A stretch of 64,000 bases of DNA from Rosa chinensis (Eukaryota; Streptophyta; Magnoliopsida; Rosales; Rosaceae). Of this stretch, positions 52,739-63,699 are shown one piece after another. A program made the position numbers and the translations under genes. The stretch covers positions 64,312,397 through 64,376,396 of the forward strand of contig NC_037088.1 of assembly GCF_002994745.2 (NCBI RefSeq), written 5' to 3'. Position 1 is the stretch's first letter. Each line of letters starts with the position of its first letter. Below the pieces are notes generated by a model. That model made no database searches, was not told where the DNA came from, and saw only the letters and a program-made list of their open reading frames with translations.

Positions 52739-55710
52739 ATGAAGTCTCCTGCGAGATCTTCCTCGGCCGCGCTGGTCTTCCTCCTCCTCTTCTTCGTCGG
52801 CGCGTTTGTCTGCACGCGCCTCCTCAACTCCACTGTAAGATCCCACCACTCTCCAATACTACTACTGCTGTTTTCCAGTTTCCAGTGATCATTTTTTTTA
52901 ATCGTTTTTTAATTTCCAGTTATGAAATCTAGAAAATGGTAAACGACATTTGTCATAACAGTATGTTCGTCGTCGTGGGCACGTCGCGGAGCCTAACATG
53001 TGCTTCGAGTGTCGGCTAAAGTGTTGTCGTTTTAATGTAACGTGTCTAAGACTCCGCAACCCTAGCATAGTAGTATTAATGCTCCTCAATTCAATACCAC
53101 ATGCTTAGCATGTGTCCGTGAAATACTAGTAATACTAGTTACCCTAAGTCGAAATGATGACCAATTGATTAGAATATCGTATCGGTAATACTGAGTATTA
53201 CAAATGCGCAGAAATTGTGGTAACTGAACTATGAACTATGGGAAAAATTTTAGAAGGAAAGATGTATCCTCTAGCTTATGTCTAAACAATTTCGATGTGT
53301 TAAAATATTGTGAACCTTAACAGAAATTGAGATAAATTAACTTGCTATGAAAGCTTTGGGATACTGGAAAAACTTCTGTTTAACTTTCGATTTCTTTTAA
53401 CCGCCGCAAGTGGCTTAGTGATTCTTGTCAAGTTGGGTGTGTTCTCCAACCTAGGTTCGAACCCCAAAGCTGTTAAAATAGTCAGGCACTGCAATACACA
53501 GTTGGAGCATTTCACATGCGCCGAAGGGGTTTATCTTGAGCTTAAGAAGCCTTTGAATTCCTCTTGATAAAGTAAAAAAAAAAAAACTTTCAATTTCTTT
53601 TGGTCAATGACATTAAATAGAGTGATATCGATGAAATGCACTTGTTGAAATTAGAAACTATTTACTCTATTAATTTATTGGTGTACTATGGGAACATATT
53701 TTTACCTTTTTTAGTTTGTTGGTAACGACTCTAGGTGGGTCAAATCTCTGTCTAATACTATTGGACCATTATTGAAATGTACTTTTGTGCTTTGTGTAGC
53801 AGACACAGACTCAAGTCGGTACTTCGGCCCAAGATTCAATACTAACGACCAGAGCATCCCAATTATACCCTCATCAAACCCCTGTGCTTCCCGAAAAGCC
53901 CCCAGAGATACTCGAAATCCCACTCAACTGCACTGCGTTCGACCTCACCCGAACCTGTCCCTCAAGCTACCCCACCACCTCCTCCCCGGACCAAGTTCCT
54001 GACCGTCCGTCCCCACCCACGTGTCCTGACCACTTCCGTTGGATACACGAGGACCTCAGGCCATGGGCCCACACGGGGATCACAAGGGACACGTTGCAGA
54101 AGGCGAGGCGTACGGCCAGTTTTAAGCTGGTGATTGTAAACGGCAAGGCGTATTTGGAGACATACGTCAAGTCGTTTCAGAGCAGAGACACTTTTACGCT
54201 GTGGGGTATCCTACAGTTGCTGCGTAGGTACCCAGGGAAAGTGCCTGATTTGGAGCTCATGTTTGACTGCGTTGACTGGCCGGTGATTCTGTCAAGGTTC
54301 TATAGCGGGCCCAATTCTTCCGCCCCGCCACCATTGTTTCGTTACTGCGGGGATGACCGCTCACTCGATATAGTCTTCCCTGATTGGTCCTTTTGGGGAT
54401 GGTAAGAACTCTCGACGTTTTAATGATACGAATTGATACCCTAATGTCATTAGATTTACAGTGATGGTTGTGTGACGATATGAGAAGTTGTACGAACATT
54501 TTGGTGGTAATCCTGCTGACTTGCCTTGATGTTTGTCCAGGCCTGAAATTAATATAGCTCCATGGGGGAACTTGTTGAAGCAGCTAGAGGAAGGTAACAA
54601 GAGGAGCAGATGGGTAGACAGACAGCCTTATGCTTACTGGAAAGGGAATCCGGCTGTCGCGGCAACAAGGCAAGACCTCCTCAAATGTAATGTTTCCGAG
54701 GAACAGGATTGGAATGCTCGCGTTTATGCTCAGGCAAGTGTCAAGACATTCCTGTTTTAACTGTTGTGTTTTGTGGCTCTCATCTGCATTGGCAATAATG
54801 TAGTTGAAAATAATGCGGAATCTGACAATATTACTTGAAAACCGACTGCAGGATTGGTCTCGAGAAGTAAAGGATGGGTTCAAGCAATCGGATTTGGCAA
54901 GCCAATGCGTTCATAGGTACATAAATCCCATAATACATTTCAGTGTTCATTTGCTATGTTTCAGAGATGGAGTAACTTACTTTGTTTGTTCTATGCACAT
55001 ATACTAATTGTAGGTATAAGATCTATATAGAAGGGTCTGCTTGGTCTGTGAGTAACAAGTACATTCTTGCTTGTGATTCCGTTACCTTGATAGTAAAGCC
55101 CCGATACTATGACTTCTTCACGAGAGGTTTGATGCCAGTGCACCACTACTGGCCCATCAAGGATAATGACAAGTGCAGGTCTATTAAGTATGCTGTAGAT
55201 TGGGGAAACAGCCACAAGCAAAAGGCAAGTGTTGTCTTTGAGGCTTTTCTGAATAGTGAACTAACTTAACGTTCCTGAATATTCATTCTCTCATATTGCA
55301 TTGGTTTTCTTTTTCTCATATTGCATTGCTTTTCATGGATTCTTCAGGCACAAGCCATTGGAAAGGCAGCAAGTAACCTAATTCAAGAGGATTTGAAGAT
55401 GGACTATGTGTATGACTACATGTTTCATCTTTTAAGCGAATACGCAAAGCTCTTGCAATTCAAGCCGACCATACCTCGAAAAGCTATCGAACTCTGCTCA
55501 GAGGCAATGGCGTGCCAAGCAAAAGGACTGGAGAAGCAATTTATGATGGAATCCATGGTGAAGGGTCCTGCAATCACTAGCCCATGTACCATGCCTCCTC
55601 CATATGACCCTCCTTCTCTATTTTCAGTACTCAGGAGACAATCAAATTCAATTAAACAGGTCGAAAAATGGGAGAAGGGTTACTGGGAAAATCAACATAA
55701 GCAATCATAG
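52739..55710 (+). CDS. GT90 O-glucosyltransferase, rumi/CAP10-type, copy 2 (508 aa)
   Basis: Exons 52739-52834, 53803-54401, 54541-54733, 54852-54916, 55014-55224 and 55348-55710 join in frame. Introns 3 and 5 again have GC donors (CAG|GCAAGT, AAG|GCAAGT). Exons 3, 4 and 5 have exactly the lengths of copy 1 (193, 65, 211). The protein starts with signal anchor LVFLLLFFVGAFVC, has the same catalytic blocks as copy 1 (FRWIHEDLRPWA, FDCVDWPV, FPDWSFWGW, EGSAWSVS), and ends at KQS. Exon 2 is 30 nt longer at its start (TQTQVGTSAQDS), so the two acceptors differ. Intron 1 holds a SINE absent from copy 1. The gene looks functional. Confidence 0.92.
53399..53584 (+). mobile_element. tRNA-derived SINE in intron 1 of GT90 copy 2
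   Basis: Target duplication AACTTTCRATTTCTTTT at 53382-53398 and 53585-53601 (one mismatch). The head contains the A-box-like CAAGTGGCTTAGTGATT and B-box GGTTCGAACCC, and the insert ends with GTAAAAAAAAAAAA. The corresponding place in GT90 copy 1 (near 48755, ATCTATTTCTTTTGGTCAAT) is uninterrupted, giving a natural empty site. Confidence 0.92.
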
Positions 55711-55995
55711 AAAGGGTTATATACTTATAGACATCTACGTATACAGATGAGTTATTTTGAGTTGTAATGAGCAGAAATAATTTCCACTAGATAAATGCAT
55801 AGCATTCTGTTTTGTGCTTTTGAGAAAGAAGTTTCAAATTGGTAAAACCATTCATAGTATTACATTAAGCTACATCATTGGTATATATGCAACCACACAA
55901 ACAAATAGGGAAGATGGGAATTAAGGAGAAGAAGGAAAAGAATCAGTGCTGAGAAATTTTAATTGTTAAGGAAATCAAGGTGGATGAGTAGCTGC

Positions 55996-56744
55996 TTAAA
56001 GAGCTCGGGATTTTATAATGTCAAAGCTCAATTCACTTGGATCAGTTGCTTGCAACTCAACTTGAATGCCATCCAATTCTCTCTTGAATCTATCTTTGGA
56101 GCTAGCATACACCATCTTCATTCTCACCTTTGATGTATCAGGTGACCTATTATTTTCGAAAATGAGATCAATCAAAGCTTCATGCATATGCAGGATTTAT
56201 TATCAATCCAAACAAGAAGTAAAATTGACCAACTTAAAAAAAAAAAAAAAAAAAAAAATTGACCAACTTATAAGTTACCAGGCAATGAAGAAAATCTTGC
56301 TTTTCTGGCAGTTCTCAATAGTGGTGAAATCAAGATCAAACACAGCATAGCGGCACTCCTCCGCAGGCAGCGAGGCTGTGAAATCATCGTAAGTTTCGTC
56401 TGGCTCTCCAAGTTTCTCTACCACCACTTCTTGCTTATCAATCTTGAATATAATGAAACGATGGTTTCTCTTGGCTTTTAGCTCCAAGAACTTCTGCTTG
56501 CACTCCTCATTCACGGCTAGGCCAGACACTGCAAAGCCAGGCGAGGCGGCCTAGGCACCCCAACATTTGGTTTAAGCAACAAGAGAACAAAACCAAGAAA
56601 AATTTCCATGCATAGAACCAGAAAAATATATGTTTTTGCTCAAAAGTGTTACATGCGTCTTTACAAATTTCATTCGTACCATTTTCATTCATTTCTATAT
56701 AATCTTCATTATGAACTGAGAGAAAGAAAGTTCAGACGTACCAT
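55996..56744 (-). CDS. Actin-depolymerizing factor (ADF/cofilin, 141 aa)
   Basis: Three exons on the minus strand: 56742-56744 (the ATG alone), 56279-56550 and 55996-56146, all GT-AG. An ATG-only first exon is typical of plant ADF genes and is why this start was chosen. The protein reads [34 protein letters not shown], then [40 protein letters not shown] and the actin-binding long helix [20 protein letters not shown], ending KSRAL. It covers the complete ADF-H domain. ADFs sever and depolymerise actin filaments and are inhibited by phosphorylation of an N-terminal Ser, here one of Ser4 or Ser10. Intron 2 holds a poly-A insertion with target duplication (56223-56270). Confidence 0.95.
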
Positions 56745-56749
56745 TTTGT

Positions 56750-57255
56750 CGTCAGAAAGAGACCGAAGTGTTGTGTGAAATGAAGAAGAAAGAGAAAGAT
56801 GGAGAGTATAGCAGAGGAGAGATCCTTATTTTTGGGGAGGCAAGAGGGATGAGAAAATTGCGGGAAAGGAGAGAAATTTTAGGAGAAACAAGGGTTGAGA
56901 ATTCTCTAAGCTTTTACGGCTGATCATGTCCACAATTAATCATATCAGCTGTGATCGAAATTAAAGGGATAAGAGAATACACGAATAAAAATATAGAGAA
57001 AACGAGTGCAATGATCAAATCATTAAGAAGAAAGGAGCTAGTCTTTTCCTTTAGGCAAGACAAGGCAACACAAAAAATACATCATGATAAATATGTCACC
57101 GAAAGTGAACATTACATTAAGAATCTTCTTAGCACTGGCAGCATTAAAAATAGCATTACATTAGAACTAAGAGAAGATCGAAGCTCTGGCATATATTTTC
57201 CACTACGGCAAAATCGTTGGTGTCATTAGGAAGACCGGAGAGATTCACATGAATT
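56750..57255. other. ADF promoter region and 3' flank of the zinc-knuckle gene
   Basis: The purine-rich stretch 56750-56900 is the likely ADF leader and promoter on the minus strand. The remainder is AT-rich. No further gene is seen. Confidence 0.4.
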
Positions 57256-57261
57256 TGAACA

Positions 57262-59270
57262 TTATCCGGCAAAATTTACTATTTTGGGACCCTGTTTCTT
57301 CTTTGATTTTACGTTACTTTCTTGTTGAAGAGAAGCAGTACCAACTACATTGGCAGACTCGTCTACTGTTTTGGCAACAGTCTTCTCACCTATGAAACTG
57401 AAATCATCCTCGAGATCATCTCCACTCGCAAATTTGGTAACCTTTCCTCTTGGTTCATTCCCTGAAAATAACAAGAAAACAAGGAGAACCAAACTTAGAA
57501 GAATGCCAGCTAACTTAACTGATAAGAGCACCTTTTACAAACTAATTGAAATAAATGAGGGCTGCACAATATCAAAAACTTACATTTGGGATTAGAATTG
57601 CCAGAACCTATTGAATTCCTGCTGTCTTTGTTAGGACAATCTCGTGCCAAATGTGTCACACCACCACATATTTTACAAGAACCACCCTAAGAAACAAAAT
57701 AGCACAAACATGAATCAATAACCTCTCCTAAGAACCTAGTTCCCTGTTAAGATTAATAATATAGTATCAATGACATGGTAAAGTGAAGATCACATATGTA
57801 AGTCATTTACCTTGGGATAAATCCCATGAGAGTTTTTAGGACAGTCCTTGCTCAGGTGACCAGTCTCGTTACAGACGAAGCACTTGGCAAATTTAGTTCC
57901 TCCTGCATCACCAGATGAACAAATATGAATAACATAACAATGACATGAACATGATTGCAAGCTTCATCACCAGATTGACACAAGTCCATGTGTGATCAAA
58001 TCACCCTCAGGTTAGCTCAATTTCAATTCATTAGTTCAGAGCTAATATAACAAGCATCAAATATAGTTAATGATCGCACATGACATATACAAGTAACAGC
58101 TCAAAACATATACTTAAGCACTTGAAAATCACCAAACAAATTCCTCTTTTTGATTATCTGAGTCATGAGTACTTCCAGTAGAATTAAGAACACAGACTCA
58201 GGAATTAAGGGTGAAGCAGAGGGAAAAAAAATCTTCTAACCTATGTGATTTCAGTAGCTTGTAGTTGTAGAATACAGTTTTTATTTCTAAACCTCCTAGA
58301 TAGTAAATACTCAAGTTCATGTTTCTTCAAGAAGCTCCATTCAAACCCCAAAAGTTCACTTTGTTATATATATAGAATAATTAATCACTATTAAACCCAA
58401 TTCCGCCTGAGGATTACTCCATTCAGAAAACGATATGATTTCAGTTGGATAATTGAGCCTTTGCATTGTTCATCTAAACATCAAATGCACGCTGTCATGT
58501 TGATCTAAAATCAGTTCATCAGAGATGTGCAATATATATCACTAAACAAGCACACTAAATCCTAGCCCCTTAATATATCCTGCAAACATCACTTAAGAAT
58601 CAAACCAACTAAACTGTAATCTAAAATACAGCAGTAACTTACCATCTTGAAGAGATAAGGGGCATCTAGAGAGCGAATGCCCGGTTTCCCCACAATTATA
58701 GCATAACTTCGCCTCCGTATCATTCTCATTCTTCTTTTGGCAATTCTTCAGACTATGCCCGCGTTGTCGACAAAACAAGCATATCTGCAAAGCACATCAT
58801 ATAAACACAAACCCATCAACATAATTTTCTCTCATGTACATTACTAAATGCTATACACACATTCATGATCCATATTTCCATCTACCAGTAACCAATTTCT
58901 GCATAAACCCAGATAGAGAAAACTGAAACTAAACCAGAATTGGGTACAAGAATCACTGAACCTTGTGCCTATCCCACTCAGCTTTCTCAGGGCAAAGCTT
59001 GGCAATATGGTCAGTGCCTTTACAAATGAAGCAGCTATCTCCGGGCTTCATACCAGGGACTCTAAGTGGGTGTTTACTCCGAGACTTCTTGGCTGCTCTA
59101 TTGGGGTCATTGGGCGCTCCAGATTCTGATCTCTTGCGCTTGAAACTGGGCTTCTTTACCTTCTTCTTCTTGCTTGGGTCTTTCGGGGGAGTTGGCTCTG
59201 GGGTTTTAACCAGTTCTGGGTGCTCTGCTCTGAATCTCTTGCGTGCCTCTCTCTGTCTTTTGTTCGCCAT
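57262..59270 (-). CDS. Zinc-knuckle protein, ZCCHC9-like (281 aa)
   Basis: Five exons on the minus strand: 58962-59270, 58643-58784, 57811-57902, 57584-57686 and 57262-57461, all GT-AG and in frame. A very basic N-terminus (PSKKKKVKKPSFKRKR, a nuclear localisation signal) is followed by five CCHC knuckles of C-x2-C-x4-H-x4-C form: CFICKGTDHIAKLC, CLFCRQRGHSLKNC, CYNCGETGHSLSRC, CFVCNETGHLSKDC and CKICGGVTHLARDC. Between knuckles 4 and 5 is NSHGIYPKGG, a hallmark of the ZCCHC9/Air-like family. The C-terminus is acidic then basic (DDLEDDFSFIGEK...KSKKKQGPK). Members bind RNA in the nucleus or nucleolus, and ZCCHC9 has been linked to rRNA/snoRNA processing. The gene is complete. Confidence 0.93.
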
Positions 59271-59299
59271 GTTTAGTCTGCGAAAGGAGGAGGGGAGAG

Positions 59300-59950
59300 T
59301 TTGAGAGGGTTTTGGGGTGGGTGCTTTGAGGGTTCAAGGAGATGGGAGATCAGCTGCGGGGAGGAGCACTATAGTTAACTTAGGTGTCTTAGTAAATGGG
59401 CCTGCATTTGGAGTTCAACCCAATATTAAGGTGAAAATCAGTTATTGTGTTGTGTTCTTGCTCTTTCTGTCTTCTTCTTCTTCTTTTTTCAATATTATGT
59501 AAAAGAGAGAAAAATTGATGGAGTGATAAATATGAAAGCAGATCATATTGCTTGAAATATCTTTTCTTTACATATACTAATTATAAAATCTTAAAGGTGT
59601 ATGATTATTAGAGTTTTAGTAATCAATAAGAACATGTTAAAGTTTGAGAGTGAATGACTTGCATAGTCAATTCGGAGATTGTCTAATTATGGAAAAGTAA
59701 AATATGTTGTATGGTAATTTGCTTGTAGTTATAGAAACAAAAATAAGCAAAAAAATAGTGCTATGTTGTTGTGTTCTTTATCTGTTATTATTCAATGCAG
59801 AACAAAAATTGATGGAGAGGCAAGGACTTGATTTCAATTTTATTCCATTTCAAAATTAGCTAAAGATATTTTTAATTATCTTTATAAAAAAATACAACAA
59901 AAAAATATTTTTTATCATAAAAATTATTTCAATTACTATAAGTCAATTAA
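59300..59950. other. Upstream region of the zinc-knuckle gene; otherwise empty
   Basis: The first 100-200 bases should hold the minus-strand promoter. The rest is AT-rich. Two loosely similar stretches (TGTTGTGTTCTT near 59447 and 59767, each followed by AAAAATTGATGGAG) suggest a small old duplication of about 320 bp spacing. Confidence 0.4.
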
Positions 59951-60204
59951 CTTTAAAAATAGGGAAAAATTCATGAATAGTACCCAAAGCATAAATTTTG
60001 GTACATTTAATATGAAAAGTATTTCATATACGTACACGGCGTCAATAACTCCGTCAGTCCGCATGCCATTACTCACATAATGAAGGGCAGAATTGATTTT
60101 TCATTTGTCAATGGGTTTCCTATCTCTCACACTCACTTTGTCTCTCTGACTCTCCCTCTCTCCCAACCTCGCTCATCGAATCCAAATACCTCCACAGCTC
60201 ACCA

Positions 60205-60411
60205 ATGGCCTCCGATGACCTCTCCTCCGTGTCGACCACCGCTGCTACAAGAACCCCAAGGCCTGGCCCGCTCGCGTTGTTCCTCTGCCACATGTTTCTC
60301 GCTCCTCTCATGTTGACTTTCTCTGTATTATCTCTAACCTTTCAAGTTTCAATCTCTTCCTTCTCTCTTCTTTCTCTCAGGTATGCTGATGCTCTCAAAG
60401 CAAGCGCATAA
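60205..60411 (+). pseudogene. Coding-like fragment inside the foldback element
   Basis: An open stretch starts MASDDLSSVSTTAATRTPRP and becomes hydrophobic (LALFLCHMFLAPLMLTFSVL). Its GC content is higher than that of the surroundings. The family is not recognised. It could be a captured first exon or chance. Confidence 0.25.
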
Positions 60412-62640
60412 TTTAACCCTGAAAATATCGTTAGTAGTATAAGCAAATAGGGATCGTTCTATTCCGGGGATTGAGGGTACACTTGTAATTGTGAAACAAA
60501 TAAAGAAAAGTATTATTTACAAAAATAAAATAAAGAATATAAATATATACAATTGTATAAACAAATAAAGAATTAAAATAATAAAGTATTATTTACAAAA
60601 ATAAAATAAAGAATAGAAATATATACAAATAACAAAATAAAAAGGGGGGGGGGGTTTAAGAATTAAAGAATTAAAAATTAAAATAAAGAAAATATAAAAA
60701 CACATGTACAAGAATGAAACATAAGAAACAAAGATTAAACCCTAGTTTATCATTGAATTCGAATTAACCCTACATTGTTCTTCCAAGTCATGTGAAAGGA
60801 GTTGATCATGTGAAACATTCGAAAGCAAACGATTTCCCATATTTTACTTTTCAATGCTAATTAATCTAAGTACGTGAAAGCACATAGACTAATCCTATCA
60901 AACATGTAATCAAGCCCTAGAAAGCTAGTCAATCATGACATGTTCAACGCATGAAACACATAGAAAGGCTATCAACTCAAGTGTACAACTTAGTATGAAT
61001 AAGTTCACCTAATTGCAATCCTCTTCAATTGAATTTGATTTTTGTCCAAAACCTTTACTACTTTGATTCAAGTTTACACAAAACTAAAAGTCGATTTCAT
61101 GTTCTTAAACCTAGCACCATTCATATCAAAACCCTAAGTGTTTCGAACCACATAAGATTAAAATACAAAAGATATCTATAAAGCAAATTCAATCGAACAA
61201 TCACACATAAGCAACTTTGGAATCACAACATAAGAATCGAAATTCTTTATTCAATCATAAAATTTCAGAATATAAACCTTGTTCAAACATAAATGTCAAC
61301 TAAAAACAATTCTCATGAAACTAAGCAAGATTACAAAGAAAGAGGTTGAATTACACCGTGAGATGGAGATGGGGATGAAGGATGAAACGTTATGGATTCT
61401 TGAATCTCGAAAGCAAGCTTCAAGGTGGAGGATGGATGATGATGCTCACGGCTCCTTCTTCTTCTTCTTCTCCCTTGCTTGAAACGTTGAATGCACTAGA
61501 GGATGGAGAGAAAATGGAAAGGAAATGGAGAGACAAAGAAGATGGAATGGATGAAGGAATTGGTGGGAAAATTGAAAGGAAATGGTGAGACAAGGAGATG
61601 AAATGGATGAAGGAATTTGTGATTGAGAGTGAGAGGAGAAGGTGTTTAAATAGGGAAGAAAAAGAAGAGTGAAATGATGAGTGGAAGAAAAATAATGAAA
61701 GTGGAGTATGAAAGTGATTTGTAGAATATGGAAAAGAAAGAGAAATGAAGAAATGAAAGCAAAGCATGAAAGTGCAGCAACATGGAAGTGATGATGATCT
61801 ATTAAAGAGATTGTAGAAAAAATATATCCAAGGAAAACGAGAAAAGCATCTAGCTTTCTTCATGTGGGTGGGAAACATGAATATGTGGTGTTGAGTTGTT
61901 TTCAGGTCAGTTTCTGCCCCTTTATTCCTTCAATTATTTCTCCAACAAGACTTCATTATATGCCTTCGACTTCTTCATATGAAATGTTCCACTATGAGTG
62001 TAGATCATCTTGGCAAATTTTCAGAGCTTCAATCCATGTGGTTGGGCCGGAAATGCTGCTGGACCTCTTACAGGTCCAGTTTTCCGGTTTTGCTTCTGTA
62101 GAAAATTAGGCTGATTGTTTGAAGGCCTTCCACTCATATTTTTCTCTGGAACTCTTCATAAGAAATGATCCTTTGGGTGTCTAGAATGGATCTGGAAGGT
62201 TTCAGCTCATTTTAATTTCATTTGGTCAGGCGGCCGCTCCTTCTTCTTTGCTTGGCTTGGTTTCTCCTAGCCGGAGTAGGAATATGTGTAAAATTGATCT
62301 TTTAGTACATTTCCATTTTCATCTACTCCAATGTACCTTCATCTTTGCTCCCCTTGGTGTTCGCAAGCTCCTCTTTCCATTTATGAGTTCATTTCCACTT
62401 TTTAGCTCGGAGGTCCTGAAAATAGAAACTAATAAGAAAAATAGAAACTTTCCTAAACTGAAAATGGAAACTTACTAAAAATGATAAATAGAAACTATAA
62501 AAATAGAAAATTTTTACAAATAGGAACTTTCCCAATCAAAGAATGAAAACTTTCCTAAACAGGGTTTTAATAAGGAAATAACGCAAGAAATGTAGGGAAA
62601 AACAAGTAAAACATCGCATTAAAATGCTCCTATCATATGC
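60412..62640. mobile_element. Probable nested repeat of unknown type
   Basis: This AT-rich block differs in character from both sides. It carries A-rich tracts, a G11 run (60643-60653), purine-rich repeats (GGAAAGGAAATGGWGAGACAA, 61513 and 61575), and end sequences TTTAACCCTGAAAATATCG (60413) and ATTAAAATGCTCCTATCA (62619). No ORF, LTR pair or target duplication could be confirmed. Confidence 0.35.
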
Positions 62641-62732
62641 CATCTCTTTTCTTCTCTCTGCCTGCTTTGCACCATTGGCATCACCAACTACAATCGGAGG
62701 TCCGAGTTCGACTCGGACTCGGACTCTCGCAA

Positions 62733-62976
62733 CATGTCGGACTCGGCGGCGTTCTTCGAGTTGTTGTGTCAGCGCCAGGAGGGTAAAATATGGGGGTGTT
62801 CGTCTTCTTCGAGCTCAAATTGGCGATCGCCCTAATGCCCAAACATCGCCAAGCTTGGCGTCGAGAAATTCGATAATGGCAATGGTGGCCGCTTCTCACA
62901 ACCTCATTTACCCAGCCTACAACTTCTCTATCATCGAGTATTTTCATCGCTTTCCCGCGACAACATCACATCTTCA
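62733..62976 (+). pseudogene. Coding-like fragment, right side of the foldback element
   Basis: Reads MSDSAAFFELLCQRQEG, then a GT that could be a donor. Further on, a frame reads AKLGVEKFDNGNGGRFSQPH before CTTCAG|GTCAAA. These look like pieces of exons, but I do not recognise the gene and no splice chain is proved. Confidence 0.25.
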
Positions 62977-63195
62977 GGTCAAATTTTTTAGTTTTGACTT
63001 CCTTCGAATAGGTATTTCTGGTCTAAACCTCTTGGTGAGCTGTGGAGGTATTTGGATTCGATTGACTATGCGCGAAGAATAGCGTAAGAGCCCACTCTTT
63101 TCGATTAGTTCTGGGAGGACCAGCGGTTGTCATCAGCTGTGATGGTAGGACGCTGTGTTGAAAGGGTGGTGCTTGCACGCTGCACTGTGCAAGCA

Positions 63196-63198
<3 letters not shown>

Positions 63199-63242
<44 letters not shown>
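63199..63242. repeat. (GA)22 microsatellite
   Basis: Perfect dinucleotide run within the right arm of the foldback element. The arms differ strongly around it. Confidence 0.97.
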
Positions 63243-63246
<4 letters not shown>

Positions 63247-63516
63247 GCCCAGAGTAAGAGAGATGGAGAGCTAGGTACCCACAGTAAGAGAAGAGAGAGG
63301 GCTGAGTGCTCATAGTATAAAATTTAAAGCGACAGTTTTACCCCTTAAAATACTACCAGTTGGCACCAAACTAATGGCGTCAATGACGTAGTGTATGCTT
63401 ACTGGTCATTTTTGAAACCTCATGTACCAAAGTTTATGTTTTGGAAATTGATGTGCTGAAATTCGTAGGGATCCATAGTTCAGGACCACTTACCAAATTT
63501 TTCCCTAAAAAATAAG

Positions 63517-63520
<4 letters not shown>

Positions 63521-63550
<30 letters not shown>
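63521..63550. repeat. (TA)15 microsatellite
   Basis: Perfect dinucleotide run just outside the right target duplication of the foldback element. Confidence 0.97.
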
Positions 63551-63551
<1 letters not shown>

Positions 63552-63699
63552 CATATCCAAAATGTTAAAATATATCTTAGGGCTATGATTTAGCCTTGAC
63601 GGGTTGGAGACAATTGATGTTAGATTAATGAATAGTACAAAATTCAAGGCTATTTTTAGCCCTTTGGGTTGGAGATGGCCTTAAATTTTAAGGATTGGC

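Larger units (their letters stand above)
59962..63505. mobile_element. Mutator-like foldback element with possible captured gene pieces
   Basis: The element begins GGGAAAAATT and ends AATTTTTCCC. Flanks TTAAAAATA (59953-59961) and TAAAAAATA (63506-63514) match at 8 of 9 positions, consistent with a 9-bp Mutator-type duplication. Inverted similarity includes CATAAATTTTGGTACAT against ATGTACCAAAGTTTATG, GGCGTCAATRAC, and deeper CGAATCCAAATACCTCCACA (about 60177) against its complement (about 63042). No transposase is visible. Between the arms are Ser/Pro-rich coding-like stretches near 60205-60411 and 62733-62950, and a probable nested insertion. Confidence 0.7.

Noticed and set aside
53399..53500. 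Possible tRNA gene (B-box GGTTCGAACCC)
   Set aside because: No cloverleaf with an acceptor stem could be formed. The target duplications and A-tail show a SINE head.
61420..61878. 152-codon minus-strand Ser/Phe-rich frame
   Set aside because: Low-complexity translation of purine-rich repeats (GGAAATGG and GATGAAGG units), with no domain or splice evidence.
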